Counted from the stretch's first letter, positions 16,289-26,889 are shown. The stretch is DNA of 64,000 nt from JANNSX01 sp046348995 (GCA_046348995.1 JAXMDB010000004.1:62001-126000); one strand, 5' to 3'. A program made the numbers and translations. Notes: generated from the letters alone by a model not told the origin.

Positions 16289-16798
16289 CTAGCCGCGCGA
16301 CGGCAGCCGAAGATGTGACGAGCTCTGCCGCTGCAGCCGCTTCTCCATGCGCCAGTTGTGGATCGCGACACCACCGAGCGTCAGATCGTTGCGCGCGACG
16401 AGCATGAAGCCCTGACGCGTGAACAGCCCCTTCGCCCCCTCGCTCGCCTCGACGGTGAGCTGCATCAGGGCATCCGTGCGGGCGACCATCTCGAGGGCTT
16501 CGAGGATTGCGGCGGCGACGCCTCGTCCCGCCGCCTCCGGTAGAGCAAACAGCAAGTCGATATGCCCGTGCGCCTCGAGATCGCCGAACGCGACGGCCTG
16601 ATCATGCACATCGACGGCGACGAGCACCGTGCGGCCGTCGCCGAGGCGCAGGGCCATATCCTCAGCATCCAGGGCGGCCGCCGCCCAAGCGGCCACTTGC
16701 TCGGTCGTGTAGTGGCGCGGCCCCAGGCTCTCGATGGATCGCCGCATGATCGTTGCGAGCGCACCTGCATCGTCGGGCCGATAGTGTCGAAGCTTCAT
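16289..16798 (-). CDS. GNAT-family N-acetyltransferase
   Basis: Acetyl-CoA-dependent acyltransferase of 169 residues. The family core is visible: MKLRHYRPDDAGALATIMRRSI at the N-terminus, a central beta sheet (VLVAVDVHDQAVAFGDLEAHGHIDLLFALPEAAGRGVAAAIL) and the ending GLFTRQGFMLVARN. In the pyrophosphate loop the usual Q/RxxGxG/A appears as EAAGRGVA. Acceptor substrate unknown. It lies in the same direction as the Rieske gene, 46 bp downstream of it. Confidence 0.87.
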   Translation of the reverse strand: MKLRHYRPDDAGALATIMRRSIESLGPRHYTTEQVAAWAAAALDAEDMALRLGDGRTVLVAVDVHDQAVAFGDLEAHGHIDLLFALPEAAGRGVAAAILEALEMVARTDALMQLTVEASEGAKGLFTRQGFMLVARNDLTLGGVAIHNWRMEKRLQRQSSSHLRLPSRG

Positions 16799-16844
16799 GG
16801 GCGCGCCTCATCGTGGGAAGGCCGCCCATCATTAGCACACGAGA

Positions 16845-18041
16845 CTACTCGGCCGCGATCGGGAGCTGGCTCTGCCTCGGATCGAGGTGCGCCGGAGCAT
16901 CCGGCAGGGCCGCCTCCGGAATAGCCGCCCGGATGCGGTCGTGGAAGTCCGTGATCGCGACCTCGAGCGTCGAGAGCGGGCCCGGCCGGTAGCCGTGCGA
17001 GGACAGCCCCGCCTGGACGCGCTCGCACAGCTCCTTGTCCTCGCGCATCGCCTGAATGTTGATCCGCCGGTTGAGGAAGCTCAGGACGCGGGCCTCGCGG
17101 CGATCGTCGCGCGGACGCAGGATGGGATAGCGCACGAAGCAGGTCGTCGCGGTCCGGGGCAGGATCTGGAACACGTCCATGCTGTCGGGATAGATGTCGA
17201 TGCCGATGTTGGGCGGCATCGTAAAGAACATCCAGGTCCGCCGCGTCTCGGCATCGAGCCGATCGAGGGCAACGGGCGCGAGCTGCTGATAGCGCCGCTC
17301 GCTCCAGTTCTCCGAAAGCTCGTCGCGATGCTTGCTGACACTGCCGGCGACGCCATGCGCGTTCATGAAGCCCAAGAGATCGCTGTCGAGCAACCGATGA
17401 TAGCCCGGATGGCCGATCGGGATATGATAGTTCTCAAGGTTGTTGTCGACCGCGACCTTCCAATTGCAATTCCAGATCTCGGTGTGAATGGCGTCGGCCG
17501 CGGGCTCGAGCTCGTCGAGCTTATAGGGTTCCAGAAGCGACGCCTCCGCGCCCCACATGGCCTTGAGGCTCGGCCCACCGGGGACGACGCGCACGAAGAC
17601 GAGCCCGGCCAGCACCTCGAGTTCGACGGGCTCCAGGCCGTGCTTGGAGAGGTCGAGCCCGGGGAACGTTTTCCTTGCGGGCGTCGCGCGTAGCGCTCCG
17701 TCGAGCTTGTAGCTCCAGCCGTGGTAGGGGCAGACCATGACGCCCTTGCAGGTGCCCGCGCCGTCGAGCAGTCGCGCGCCCCGATGCCGGCAGACGTTCT
17801 TGAACGCACGCAAGATCCCGTCCTCGCCGCGCACGACGGCGATGGAGTCGCGCAAGAGATCGAGCGTCGCGTAGCTGCCAGGGTTGCGGACCTGATTGAC
17901 GTGGCAGGCGAACTGCCAGGAGGGCAGGATCACGCGCTCGTATTCGAGCACGTTGAGGGCCGGGCTCTGGTAGGTCCAGGCAGCAAGGCCGGTGGTCTCG
18001 CCGGGGCCGGTGTAGGAGGTCGGATGGCTATTCGTCGGCAT
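16845..18041 (-). CDS. Rieske non-heme iron ring-hydroxylating oxygenase, alpha subunit
   Basis: Oxygenase component of 398 residues. The N-terminal Rieske domain binds a [2Fe-2S] cluster through CRHRG and CPYHGWSY. The catalytic domain holds the mononuclear iron site: DNNLENYHIPIGHPGYH supplies the bridging Asp and two His, and REDKELCERVQ supplies the likely carboxylate. It resembles the large group of aromatic-ring and quaternary-amine (GbcA/CntA-like) oxygenases; substrate is not decidable. No reductase or ferredoxin gene is adjacent, so the electron donor must come from elsewhere. The ATG at 18041 is chosen; a TTG at 18056 is in frame. Confidence 0.9.
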   Translation of the reverse strand: MPTNSHPTSYTGPGETTGLAAWTYQSPALNVLEYERVILPSWQFACHVNQVRNPGSYATLDLLRDSIAVVRGEDGILRAFKNVCRHRGARLLDGAGTCKGVMVCPYHGWSYKLDGALRATPARKTFPGLDLSKHGLEPVELEVLAGLVFVRVVPGGPSLKAMWGAEASLLEPYKLDELEPAADAIHTEIWNCNWKVAVDNNLENYHIPIGHPGYHRLLDSDLLGFMNAHGVAGSVSKHRDELSENWSERRYQQLAPVALDRLDAETRRTWMFFTMPPNIGIDIYPDSMDVFQILPRTATTCFVRYPILRPRDDRREARVLSFLNRRINIQAMREDKELCERVQAGLSSHGYRPGPLSTLEVAITDFHDRIRAAIPEAALPDAPAHLDPRQSQLPIAAE

Positions 18042-18507
18042 GATGGATACTCGCAATCGGGTGGCAGCGGGCCGCGGCTGACGCCGGCGGGCGGAGCGAT
18101 CAGGCGCACTGCCGACTTCGTCCGATCAGGCTCACCGACGGGGCGCGGCGCAGGCGGATCGCGGCGCGATGGTCGAAGATGCTAGCGGTGCGGCGGCCAA
18201 AACCGGCCCACGCCAAAGCGTCCGGCTGGGTCCGACGCCGCGGCGCGACGGCGATCCGGTCGAAACCGGCCTCTCCCCCGCGCTCGGTCATGGTCATGCG
18301 GACACCACCACTGCTCAATTCGTTGACTATACGTTTAGCGAATTCGGGGGCGACTGTCAAGCTGGTGGGTGGTGTTTGGTGTACGCGCAGACGGACCGCG
18401 CGCGGCCCAAAGCTGCGATCGGCAGTCGCATCGAAGGTCGGTGGTCAGGGAATAAGCGCGTTTGCAAGGGTCAGCAGCGACAGACGATCCGCCGCTGCTG
18501 ACGCGGT
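18042..18507. other. Gene-free spacer upstream of the Rieske oxygenase
   Basis: No credible gene is seen in 466 bp; the short frames on both strands lack family features and good ribosome sites. It must contain the Rieske promoter. An AT-richer segment at 18316-18342 includes the near-palindrome CTATACGTTTAG (18327-18338), which could be a regulator site. No known operator was recognised. Confidence 0.35.
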
Positions 18508-18768
18508 TCAGGCCGTCTGCTTCTTCATGACGCCGAGAACGAAGAGGAGCAGGCACGCGCCGATCACGGCGTTGATGATCGCAGCGAGCATCCCACCGCC
18601 AATATGGATGCCGATCATCGGCAGCACGAAGCCAGCGACGACCGCTCCGACGATGCCGACGACGATGTCGCCGACGAGACCGAAGCTTCTACCCTTCATG
18701 ATCTGACCGGCGAGCCAGCCGGCAATCGCACCAATCGCAAGCCACACAACCAGGGTCACGATGTCCAT
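18508..18768 (-). CDS. GlsB/YeaQ/YmgE-family stress membrane protein
   Basis: Very small integral membrane protein of 86 residues in the transglycosylase-associated protein family. The Gly-rich helices VVWLAIGAIAGWLAGQIM, VGDIVVGIVGAVVAGFVL and AAIINAVIGACLLLFVLGV match the family's three membrane spans, and KGRSFGLVGDIVVGIVGA is its hallmark. GGGAGG lies 5 bp before the ATG at 18768. Homologues are often general-stress induced; no regulatory site was identified here. Confidence 0.92.
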   Translation of the reverse strand: MDIVTLVVWLAIGAIAGWLAGQIMKGRSFGLVGDIVVGIVGAVVAGFVLPMIGIHIGGGMLAAIINAVIGACLLLFVLGVMKKQTA

Positions 18769-18964
18769 CGATGCCTCCCGTGTTGGCGTTCGGGTGATTC
18801 GTCCGAACGAGAGGAGGGTCCGCTCGAAGACAGCATTTTGCAAGTGGTTGATGAGGTGGACTCTTACACGGCATGGCCGGAGCCAAAAGTGGACAGGCTC
18901 CTCGGCCAAGAAGTGACATAATCCCGAACGATACAGCTGAAAGAAATTCAGAGGCGATGCCGTT

Positions 18965-19864
18965 ATGTCCCCAGAAGATTTCACCAAGAGCTTGGAGATC
19001 ATGTCTCAGGAAGAAGGCAGGCCATTCTTCCGTTTACGAGAATGGGTTGAGGCCGAAACGCAATTCTCGATATCGATGAAACAATACAAAGGGTTTAGCA
19101 GCCTGTCGGACGCCTCGAAATGCTTCTTTCTGCAGACAGTAAGCTTGTTCAATTTATCTATCCGCCCCTCAATCCCCCAGCCAGTACCCGGGCAGCATTT
19201 GCTTTTCGTGGAGAGGCTGACGCACCTGTATAACATGCTCAGAGCGGCAGAAGTCACCGCTTTTTGGGGATACCCTATGCAGGGATACACAGTACTAAGA
19301 AATGCGTATGACATCGGCGTGCTAACCTCAGCAGCAATTCAAGGTCTAACGACGCTTGAAAGGCTGGCCGGAATTCGAGACGATTAACCTTTAGATGCAA
19401 AGACTGCAAAACGGAACCGTAAGAACGAAGAAATGGCTGTCAGACGGAAGATGGATGGCGCCGATAGCGGCTTAACACAGGAAACTGTTGATCAGCTAGG
19501 CACATTGAATGAGCTATACGACGCAGAAACTCATGGAAGTCAGCTTTCGACAGCTCAAAACATCGGTTGGCTCACGGGCGGCGCTGAGCTTGCGGTCGTG
19601 CCCGCCTTCTCGGAGATGAAGGCTGGACTGTTCTTGAATCGGCATGTCGAAGTTGGCTGGATGGCACATCGCCTCTTGCCACTAGTGCAACCTTCCAGCC
19701 TTAGGCTAAACGAAGGCTGGGCGGCCAACTGGAATGTATTGGATAGATGCTATGGAGAAGCCGTACTCTCGATGACGAAACAGCTCGGCCTTCCTGTAGG
19801 TCGAGCGATCGCGGAATTCATCTCAAAGAAATTTCCGTTCGCGAGTCAATCGACATGGCGATAA
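18965..19864 (+). pseudogene. Unknown lower-GC gene interrupted by an in-frame TAA
   Basis: Two open segments, 18965-19387 (140 codons) and 19433-19864 (143 codons), lie in the same frame. They are separated only by one TAA (19385-19387) and 15 further sense codons. Reading through gives a continuous protein of about 299 residues without other stops, so this looks like one gene hit by a nonsense mutation. Base composition is near 50% GC, well below its neighbours, suggesting acquisition. The family was not recognised; the product looks soluble and mostly helical, with no signal peptide. The second segment has its own ATG at 19433, so two separate small proteins remain possible. It abuts the convergent VWA gene with no gap. 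Confidence 0.6.
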
Positions 19865-21040
19865 CTACCGCATCAGCTCCCGCATCGCGCGATCGAGGCC
19901 GTCGAGCGTCAGCGGGTACATGCGGTCGCCCATGAGCTGGCGGAGCATCATGGTGGATTGCGTCCAGCCCCAGTGCTGCTCGGCCACCGGATTGAGCCAC
20001 ACCGCGCTCTCGTAGATTTGCGTCACGCGCTTCAGCCACGTTACCCCCGATTCCGGGTTCATGTGCTCGACCGCGCCGCCCGGCTGCGTCACCTCGTAGG
20101 GGCTCATGGCGGCGTCGCCGACGAAGATCACCTTGTAGTCGGCGGGGTACTTGTGCAGCACGTCCCAGGTCGGCGTGCGCTCCGTCCAGCGGCGGCGGTT
20201 GTCCTTCCAGACGAATTCGTAGAGGCAGTTGTGGAAGTAGAAGTACTCGAGGTGCTTGAACTCGGTGCGCGCGGCCGAGAACAATTCCTCCGCGCCCTTG
20301 ACGTGCCAATCCATCGATCCGCCGACATCGAAGAACATCAGCACCTTGACGGCGTTGTGCCGCTCGGGGCGCATGTGGATGTCGAGATAGCCCTTGTGCG
20401 CGGTGCCTTTGATCGTGCCGTCGAGATCGAGCTCCTCGGCCGCGCCCTCGCGCGCGAACCGGCGTAACCGGCGCAGCGCCACCTTGATGTTGCGCGTGCC
20501 GAGCTCGACGTCGTCGGCCAGATCCTTGTACTCGCGCTTGTCCCAGACTTTAACCGCGCGGAAGTTGCGGTTCTTGTCCTGGCCGATGCGGATGCCGGCC
20601 GGGTTGTAGCCGTAGGCGCCGTACGGCGACGTGCCGCCGGTGCCGATCCACTTGTTGCCGCCCTGGTGACGGCCCTTCTGTTCTTGGAGGCGCTTCTGCA
20701 GCTCCTCCATGATCTTCTCCCAGCCGCCCAGCGCCTCGATCTTCGCCTTCTCCTCGTCCGTCAGATAGAGCTCGCTCATGGCGCGCAGCCACTCCTCCGG
20801 CAGCGCCACGTCTTGCGTGTCCGCCATCAGGTCGAGGCCCTTGAAGACGTGTCCGAACACCTGGTCGAAGCGGTCGAGATGGCGCTCGTCCTTAACCAAG
20901 GCGGTGCGAGCCAGATAGTAGAAGTCCTCGACGCGGCGGTTGGCGAGGTCGGCGTCCAGACACCGGAGCAGCGTCAGGTATTCCGGTAGCGAGACCGGAA
21001 TGCGGGCGGCGCGAAGCTCGTGGAAGAAGGTGGTGAGCAT
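19865..21040 (-). CDS. VWA domain-containing protein, CoxE-like
   Basis: Cytoplasmic protein of 391 residues, related to the CoxE/YehP-type von Willebrand factor A proteins that usually work with a MoxR-class AAA+ ATPase. The N-terminal half carries FFHELRAARIPVSLPEYLTLL and a Gly/Tyr-rich stretch GGTSPYGAYGYNPAG. The VWA core starts at VKVLMFFDVGGSMD, a variant MIDAS motif (DxGGS instead of DxSxS), and continues with VIFVGDAAMSPYEV. No MoxR gene is adjacent in this window. Function is unknown beyond a metal-dependent chaperone-like assembly role inferred from the family. Confidence 0.87.
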   Translation of the reverse strand: MLTTFFHELRAARIPVSLPEYLTLLRCLDADLANRRVEDFYYLARTALVKDERHLDRFDQVFGHVFKGLDLMADTQDVALPEEWLRAMSELYLTDEEKAKIEALGGWEKIMEELQKRLQEQKGRHQGGNKWIGTGGTSPYGAYGYNPAGIRIGQDKNRNFRAVKVWDKREYKDLADDVELGTRNIKVALRRLRRFAREGAAEELDLDGTIKGTAHKGYLDIHMRPERHNAVKVLMFFDVGGSMDWHVKGAEELFSAARTEFKHLEYFYFHNCLYEFVWKDNRRRWTERTPTWDVLHKYPADYKVIFVGDAAMSPYEVTQPGGAVEHMNPESGVTWLKRVTQIYESAVWLNPVAEQHWGWTQSTMMLRQLMGDRMYPLTLDGLDRAMRELMR

Positions 21041-21176
21041 CCGCCGACTGTATCGGGCGGTGCCGGCACGGCCAAGGGGCCGCCCGGTGAGGTCAGTTAA
21101 GCTTTCGCAAGCCCTCCCGTTGATACTCGCCCGGCAACAGGCCTAGGGATGCTGATGGGGATCGGAACCCACACGC

Positions 21177-22835
21177 ATGGTCACCGCCGTCAAATCCGTC
21201 TCTGAGCTTGAGCAAGGCTACGAGGCGATCGTCATCGGCTCGGGCTACGGCGGCGGCGTCGCAGCCTCGCGGCTGGCGCGCATGGGTTTTCGCGTCGCCG
21301 TGCTCGAGCAGGGCCGCCTCTGGCGCCTCGGCGATTTTCCAACCACCAACAAGGCCCGGCGCCGCGAGGTGTGCCTGACCGGCCGCGCACCGCGGATGGG
21401 CAATCCGGCGGGGCTTTATACGCTCTCGGTCGGCAAGGGCATGACGGTGTTCGGCGCCGTCGGTGTCGGCGGCGGCTCGCTCATCAATGCCGGAATTGCG
21501 CTGCGTCCGGACTTGGGCTGGCTGCGCAGCAAGGGCTGGCCCGAGCCGCTGCTGGCCGACGGCCTGTTCGCGGAAGGCATCCGCCGGGGCGAGGCGATGT
21601 TCGGCGTCGTGCCGGTGCCCGCCCCCGAGCGCTTTCCGAAGTATCGCTCGCTCGCGCGCATCGCGGAGGCCGCCGGCAAGCCGATCGGGCAGAGGCCGAT
21701 GACGATCGCCCACACACCGGGACCGAACGCGGCCGGCGTCGTGCAATACGCCTGCCGTCACTGTGGCGATTGCTGGTCCGGTTGCAACATGGGCGCCAAG
21801 ACCACCACCGGCAACACCTACATCGCCGATGCCGTGGATCATGGCGCAACCGTTTTCTGCAAGGCGCGCGCGCGCTCGATCGCCAAGACGGGGACCGGCT
21901 GGGAGGTGGTCGTCGAGGATACGGCCGGGCCGTCCCTGACGCGCCGCGTCGTGGCGCCGATCGTCGTGCTCGCAGCCGGCACGATGGGCACGAACGAGAT
22001 CCTGCTCCGGGCACAGCAGACGGGCCTCGCGCTATCGCCCAAGCTCGGACAGCGCTTCTCGGCCAATGGCGACGACCTCGTGTTCGCCGCCGAGCTCGCC
22101 CTGCCCGCGCACGCCATCGCCACCGGTTTTCCGACGCAAGCGCCCCGCGACGCGGCAACCGTCGGGCCACACAGCATCGGCCTGATCGATCTCGCCGACG
22201 CGGACGGCCCGCTCTGGCTGCACGACGGCACGATGCTGACGCTGATGGCCGGGCTCGCGCCCTACAAGGAGCTCATCAAGGGCAAGCTCGCGCGCGGCTG
22301 GCGAATGCTGCGCGGCGGGCCGTACGGGGATGAGATGAGTCGCGTGCAGATCCTCTACATCGTCGGCCATGACGACGCGACGGGCCGCCTCAGCCTCTAC
22401 AAGGATCGCGTGACGGTCGATTGGCGGGGCTACAGCGGGTCGCTCGAGCGCACGCGCTCCGAGCAGAAGATCCGCGCCCACATCGAGCGAACGGGTGCCA
22501 AGTTCCACACCAATCCGTTCGCGATGTCGGCGTTCGGGGGCAATCGCATCATCGCCCATCCGCTCGGGGGCTGCGGCATGGGCACGACGTCGGCGGACGG
22601 CGTGATCGCCCACGACGGCCGGGTCTTCGATCCCTCGCGCGGGGCCGAGGCCGTGCACGAGGGGCTTTATGTGTGCGATGCGGCGGCCTTCCCGTCGTCC
22701 GTCGGCGTGAGCCCGCTCTTGACCATCACCGCCTTCGCCGAGCGCGCGATGATGCTCGCGGCCGACCGGCTCGGCCGCACGCTCGATGTCGCGACGGTGC
22801 CCGCCGGACGGCCGCTGCGCGACGCGGCGATGTAG
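21177..22835 (+). CDS. GMC-family FAD oxidoreductase (cholesterol oxidase-like)
   Basis: Flavoenzyme of 552 residues oxidising an alcohol or sterol-like substrate. The FAD-binding GSGYGGGVAASRLA with acidic end LEQG lies at about 21-47. VGVGGGSLINAG is the second GMC signature, and the C-terminal active region includes AHPLGGCGMG and LYVCDAAAFPSSVGVSPLLTI. A cluster CRHCGDCWSGC (Cys 193, 196, 199, 203) has ferredoxin-type CxxCxxCxxxC spacing. No signal peptide is apparent. The gene is divergent from the VWA gene; substrate unknown. Confidence 0.88.
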   Translation: MVTAVKSVSELEQGYEAIVIGSGYGGGVAASRLARMGFRVAVLEQGRLWRLGDFPTTNKARRREVCLTGRAPRMGNPAGLYTLSVGKGMTVFGAVGVGGGSLINAGIALRPDLGWLRSKGWPEPLLADGLFAEGIRRGEAMFGVVPVPAPERFPKYRSLARIAEAAGKPIGQRPMTIAHTPGPNAAGVVQYACRHCGDCWSGCNMGAKTTTGNTYIADAVDHGATVFCKARARSIAKTGTGWEVVVEDTAGPSLTRRVVAPIVVLAAGTMGTNEILLRAQQTGLALSPKLGQRFSANGDDLVFAAELALPAHAIATGFPTQAPRDAATVGPHSIGLIDLADADGPLWLHDGTMLTLMAGLAPYKELIKGKLARGWRMLRGGPYGDEMSRVQILYIVGHDDATGRLSLYKDRVTVDWRGYSGSLERTRSEQKIRAHIERTGAKFHTNPFAMSAFGGNRIIAHPLGGCGMGTTSADGVIAHDGRVFDPSRGAEAVHEGLYVCDAAAFPSSVGVSPLLTITAFAERAMMLAADRLGRTLDVATVPAGRPLRDAAM

Positions 22836-22853
22836 GTTGCACCAAATGCAAAA

Positions 22854-22884
22854 GGGCCGGATCGCAAGATCCGGCCCCGGTTTT
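22854..22884. terminator. Rho-independent terminator between GMC gene and lon
   Basis: GGGCCGGATC (22854-22863) and GATCCGGCCC (22868-22877) form a perfect 10-bp stem with a GCAA loop. TTTT (22881-22884) lies on one side and a run of A on the other, so it can end both the GMC transcript and the convergent lon transcript. Confidence 0.8.
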
Positions 22885-22906
22885 CATTGCAGGACTGATC
22901 TTTCGA

Positions 22907-25321
22907 TCAGTGCGCCGTGATCCCGCTCGCGCCGCCGTCGGCTGCAGCGGCCGGCGGCACCGCCTCCTCGGTCCAGACGGCGGGCTCGGGCATGCGCACG
23001 AGCGCCACCTTGAGCACGTCGTCGATCTTGGCGACGGGCACGATCTCGAGCATCTTGCGCAGATCCTCGGGGATCTCGGTCAGATCCTTGACGTTCTCGT
23101 CGGGGATCAAGACGGTCTTGATGCCGCCACGCAGCGCGGCCAGCAGCTTCTCCTTCAAGCCGCCGATCGGCAGCACGCGCCCGCGCAGCGTGATCTCGCC
23201 CGTCATCGCGACGTCCCGGCGGACCGGAATGCCCGTCATCACCGAGATGATGGCGGTGGCCATGGCGACACCGGCGGACGGCCCATCCTTCGGCGTCGCG
23301 CCTTCCGGCACGTGCACGTGGATGTCGCGCTTCTCGAACAGGGGCGGAATGATGCCCCAGTCGAGCGAGCGGGAGCGCACATAGGCGGTGGCCGCCTGGA
23401 TGCTCTCCTTCATGACGTCGCGCAGGTTGCCCGTCACCGACATCTTGCCCTTGCCGGGCATCATGACGCCTTCGATCGTGAGCAGCTCGCCGCCGACCTC
23501 GGTCCAGGCCAGGCCCGTTACGACGCCGACCTGATCCTCTCGCTCCATCTCGCCATAGCGGTACTTCGGCACGCCGAGATAGCTCTCGAGGTTCTCCTTC
23601 GTGATCTCGACCTTCGTCTTGCCGGAGACGAGGATCTCCTTCACCGACTTGCGGGCGAGCTTGGAGATCTCCCGCTCGAGCGAGCGCACGCCCGCCTCGC
23701 GGGTGTAGCGGCGGATCAACTCCTTCAGCGCATCGTCGTCGAGCGACCACTCGTGCGGCTCCAGACCGTGGGAGGCGAGCGCCTCCTTGATCAGGTGGCG
23801 GCGCGCGATCTCGACCTTCTCGGTCTCCGTGTAGCCGGCGAGCCGGATGATCTCCATGCGGTCCATGAGGGCCGGCGGGATGTTCAGCGTGTTCGCCGTC
23901 GTCACGAACATGACGCCCGAGAGATCGTAGTCGACCTCGAGGTAATGGTCGTTGAACGTCGCGTTCTGCTCGGGGTCGAGCACCTCGAGGAGCGCTGCCG
24001 CCGGATCGCCGCGGAAGTCCTGGCCCATCTTGTCCACCTCGTCGAGGAGGAAGAGCGGGTTCGGCTTCTTCGACTTGCGCATCGACTGGATGACCTTTCC
24101 GGGCATTGAGCCGATATAGGTGCGGCGGTGACCGCGGATCTCGGCCTCGTCACGGACACCGCCCAGGGACATGCGCACGAACTCGCGGCCGGTCGCCTTC
24201 GCGATCGACTTGCCGAGCGAGGTCTTGCCGACGCCGGGAGGACCGACGAGGCAGAGGATCGGGCCCTTCAGGCGGTTCGTCCGCTGCTGGACGGCGAGAT
24301 ACTCGAGGATGCGCTCCTTCACCTTCTCGAGGCCATAGTGCTCCTCCTCGAGAACCTGCTCGGCCTCGACGAGATCGCGCTTGATCTTGGGCGCCTTGCC
24401 CCACGGGATCGACAACAGCCAATCGAGGTAGTTGCGGACCACCGTCGCCTCGGCCGACATCGGGCTCATCTGGCGCAGCTTCTTCACCTCGGCCTGCGCC
24501 TTCTCGCGCGCCTCCTTGGTGAGCTTGGTGTTCTCGATCTTCTCCTCGAACTCGGCGATGTCGTCGCGCTCGTCGCCGTCGCCGAGCTCCTTCTGAATGG
24601 CCTTCATCTGCTCGTTCAGATAGTACTCGCGCTGCGTCTTCTCCATCTGGCGCTTGACGCGGCTGCGGATCTTCTTCTCGACCTGCAGCACGGAGATCTC
24701 GCTCTCCATCAACGCGAACACGCGCTCGAGCCGCTCCGAGATGGTCGGCAGCTCGAGGATCTCCTGCTTGTCGGAGATCTTGATGGCCAAGTGCGAGGCG
24801 ATGGTATCGGCGAGCTTGGAATAGTCGTCGATCTGCGAAACCGTCGCGAAGACCTCCTGCGAGATCTTCTTGTTGAGCTTCACATAGGAATCGAACTGGC
24901 CCACGGCCGAGCGCGCGAGCGCCTCGACCTCCTCCTCCGAGCCGACCTTGTCGGGCAGACGCTCGACCTCGGCCTCGAAGTAGTTCTGGTTCTCGGTGTA
25001 GCGGGAGACCTTCGCCCGCGCCGTGCCCTCGACGAGCACCTTCACGGTGCCATCGGGCAGCTTCAGAAGCTGCAGCACGGAGGCGAGCGTGCCGACCGGA
25101 TAGATGGCGTTGGTCGCCGGCTCGTCGTCGCTCGCATTCTTCTGCGCGACGAGCAGGATGAGCTTGTCGGTCCGCATCACCTCCTCGAGCGCGTTGATCG
25201 ATTTCTCGCGGCCGACGAAGAGGGGGACGATCATATACGGGAAGACGACGATGTCGCGCAGCGGCAGCACCGGGAACCGCTCGCTGGCCTGTCCCTTGCG
25301 GGGGGTGGTCTCGTCAGACAT
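22907..25321 (-). CDS. lon: ATP-dependent protease Lon
   Basis: Cytoplasmic AAA+ serine protease that removes damaged and short-lived regulatory proteins. It is 804 residues, full length. The N-terminal substrate domain (FPVLPLRDIVVFPYMIVPLFVGR) and a central coiled coil are followed by Walker A GPPGVGKTS, Walker B FLLDEVDK, and the C-terminal protease domain with catalytic Ser in PKDGPSAGVAMA and the paired Lys in RGRVLPIGGLKEK. AAGGAC lies 5 bp before the ATG. A heat-shock-like promoter lies about 150 bp upstream. It is the last of tig-clpP-clpX-lon on this strand. Confidence 0.98.
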   Translation of the reverse strand: MSDETTPRKGQASERFPVLPLRDIVVFPYMIVPLFVGREKSINALEEVMRTDKLILLVAQKNASDDEPATNAIYPVGTLASVLQLLKLPDGTVKVLVEGTARAKVSRYTENQNYFEAEVERLPDKVGSEEEVEALARSAVGQFDSYVKLNKKISQEVFATVSQIDDYSKLADTIASHLAIKISDKQEILELPTISERLERVFALMESEISVLQVEKKIRSRVKRQMEKTQREYYLNEQMKAIQKELGDGDERDDIAEFEEKIENTKLTKEAREKAQAEVKKLRQMSPMSAEATVVRNYLDWLLSIPWGKAPKIKRDLVEAEQVLEEEHYGLEKVKERILEYLAVQQRTNRLKGPILCLVGPPGVGKTSLGKSIAKATGREFVRMSLGGVRDEAEIRGHRRTYIGSMPGKVIQSMRKSKKPNPLFLLDEVDKMGQDFRGDPAAALLEVLDPEQNATFNDHYLEVDYDLSGVMFVTTANTLNIPPALMDRMEIIRLAGYTETEKVEIARRHLIKEALASHGLEPHEWSLDDDALKELIRRYTREAGVRSLEREISKLARKSVKEILVSGKTKVEITKENLESYLGVPKYRYGEMEREDQVGVVTGLAWTEVGGELLTIEGVMMPGKGKMSVTGNLRDVMKESIQAATAYVRSRSLDWGIIPPLFEKRDIHVHVPEGATPKDGPSAGVAMATAIISVMTGIPVRRDVAMTGEITLRGRVLPIGGLKEKLLAALRGGIKTVLIPDENVKDLTEIPEDLRKMLEIVPVAKIDDVLKVALVRMPEPAVWTEEAVPPAAAADGGASGITAH

Positions 25322-25638
25322 GGGAGTCCTTCCAGGTCAGTCGAAGCCCCGGCGGCTCGCACGATGCAACGCGGCCAGGCACCTCATGACGCCGTGGTGA
25401 CCGATCAAAGAGGCCTCGAATGAGCACCAGCCCCGACCCTCAACCCCAACGGCTCGATTGTAACAAGTATGCCATGATTTGGTCTTTTCAAGCAGGCGGA
25501 ACCGCAACCATGGTCAGGTGTTCGCGACGACTTGTATAACAGGCGTTCCAGGACGGGACTGTGGCGGAACAGCCCCGGCCGAGCTTGCCGACGAACTCCT
25601 CTACGTCGTCTCGGATCGGCCGGTTCATCCGGCCCCGA
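25322..25638. other. lon upstream region
   Basis: 317 bp without a credible gene. It holds the heat-shock-type promoter candidate described separately (25464-25492) and the lon leader of about 135 bp. Nothing else was recognised. Confidence 0.5.
25464..25492 (-). promoter_or_regulatory. Candidate sigma-32 (RpoH) promoter of lon
   Basis: On the minus strand CTTGAAA (25492-25486) is followed, 17 bp after CTTG, by CATACTTG (25471-25464). This resembles the alphaproteobacterial heat-shock consensus (CTTG, 17-18 bp, CYTATNT), with a perfect -35 half and a weaker -10 half. A start site near 25457 would give a leader of about 135 nt. lon is a classic RpoH target, which supports the reading. Confidence 0.5.

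Positions 25639-26889
<1,251 letters not shown>

Noticed and set aside
22421..24109. A 562-codon plus-strand open frame crossing the GMC end and antisense lon
   Set aside because: Crosses a strong terminator and two real genes; no conserved motifs.
22857..24109. Possible CRISPR or tandem-repeat array
   Set aside because: No regularly spaced direct repeats were seen here or elsewhere in the window; the palindromic units are few and irregularly spaced.
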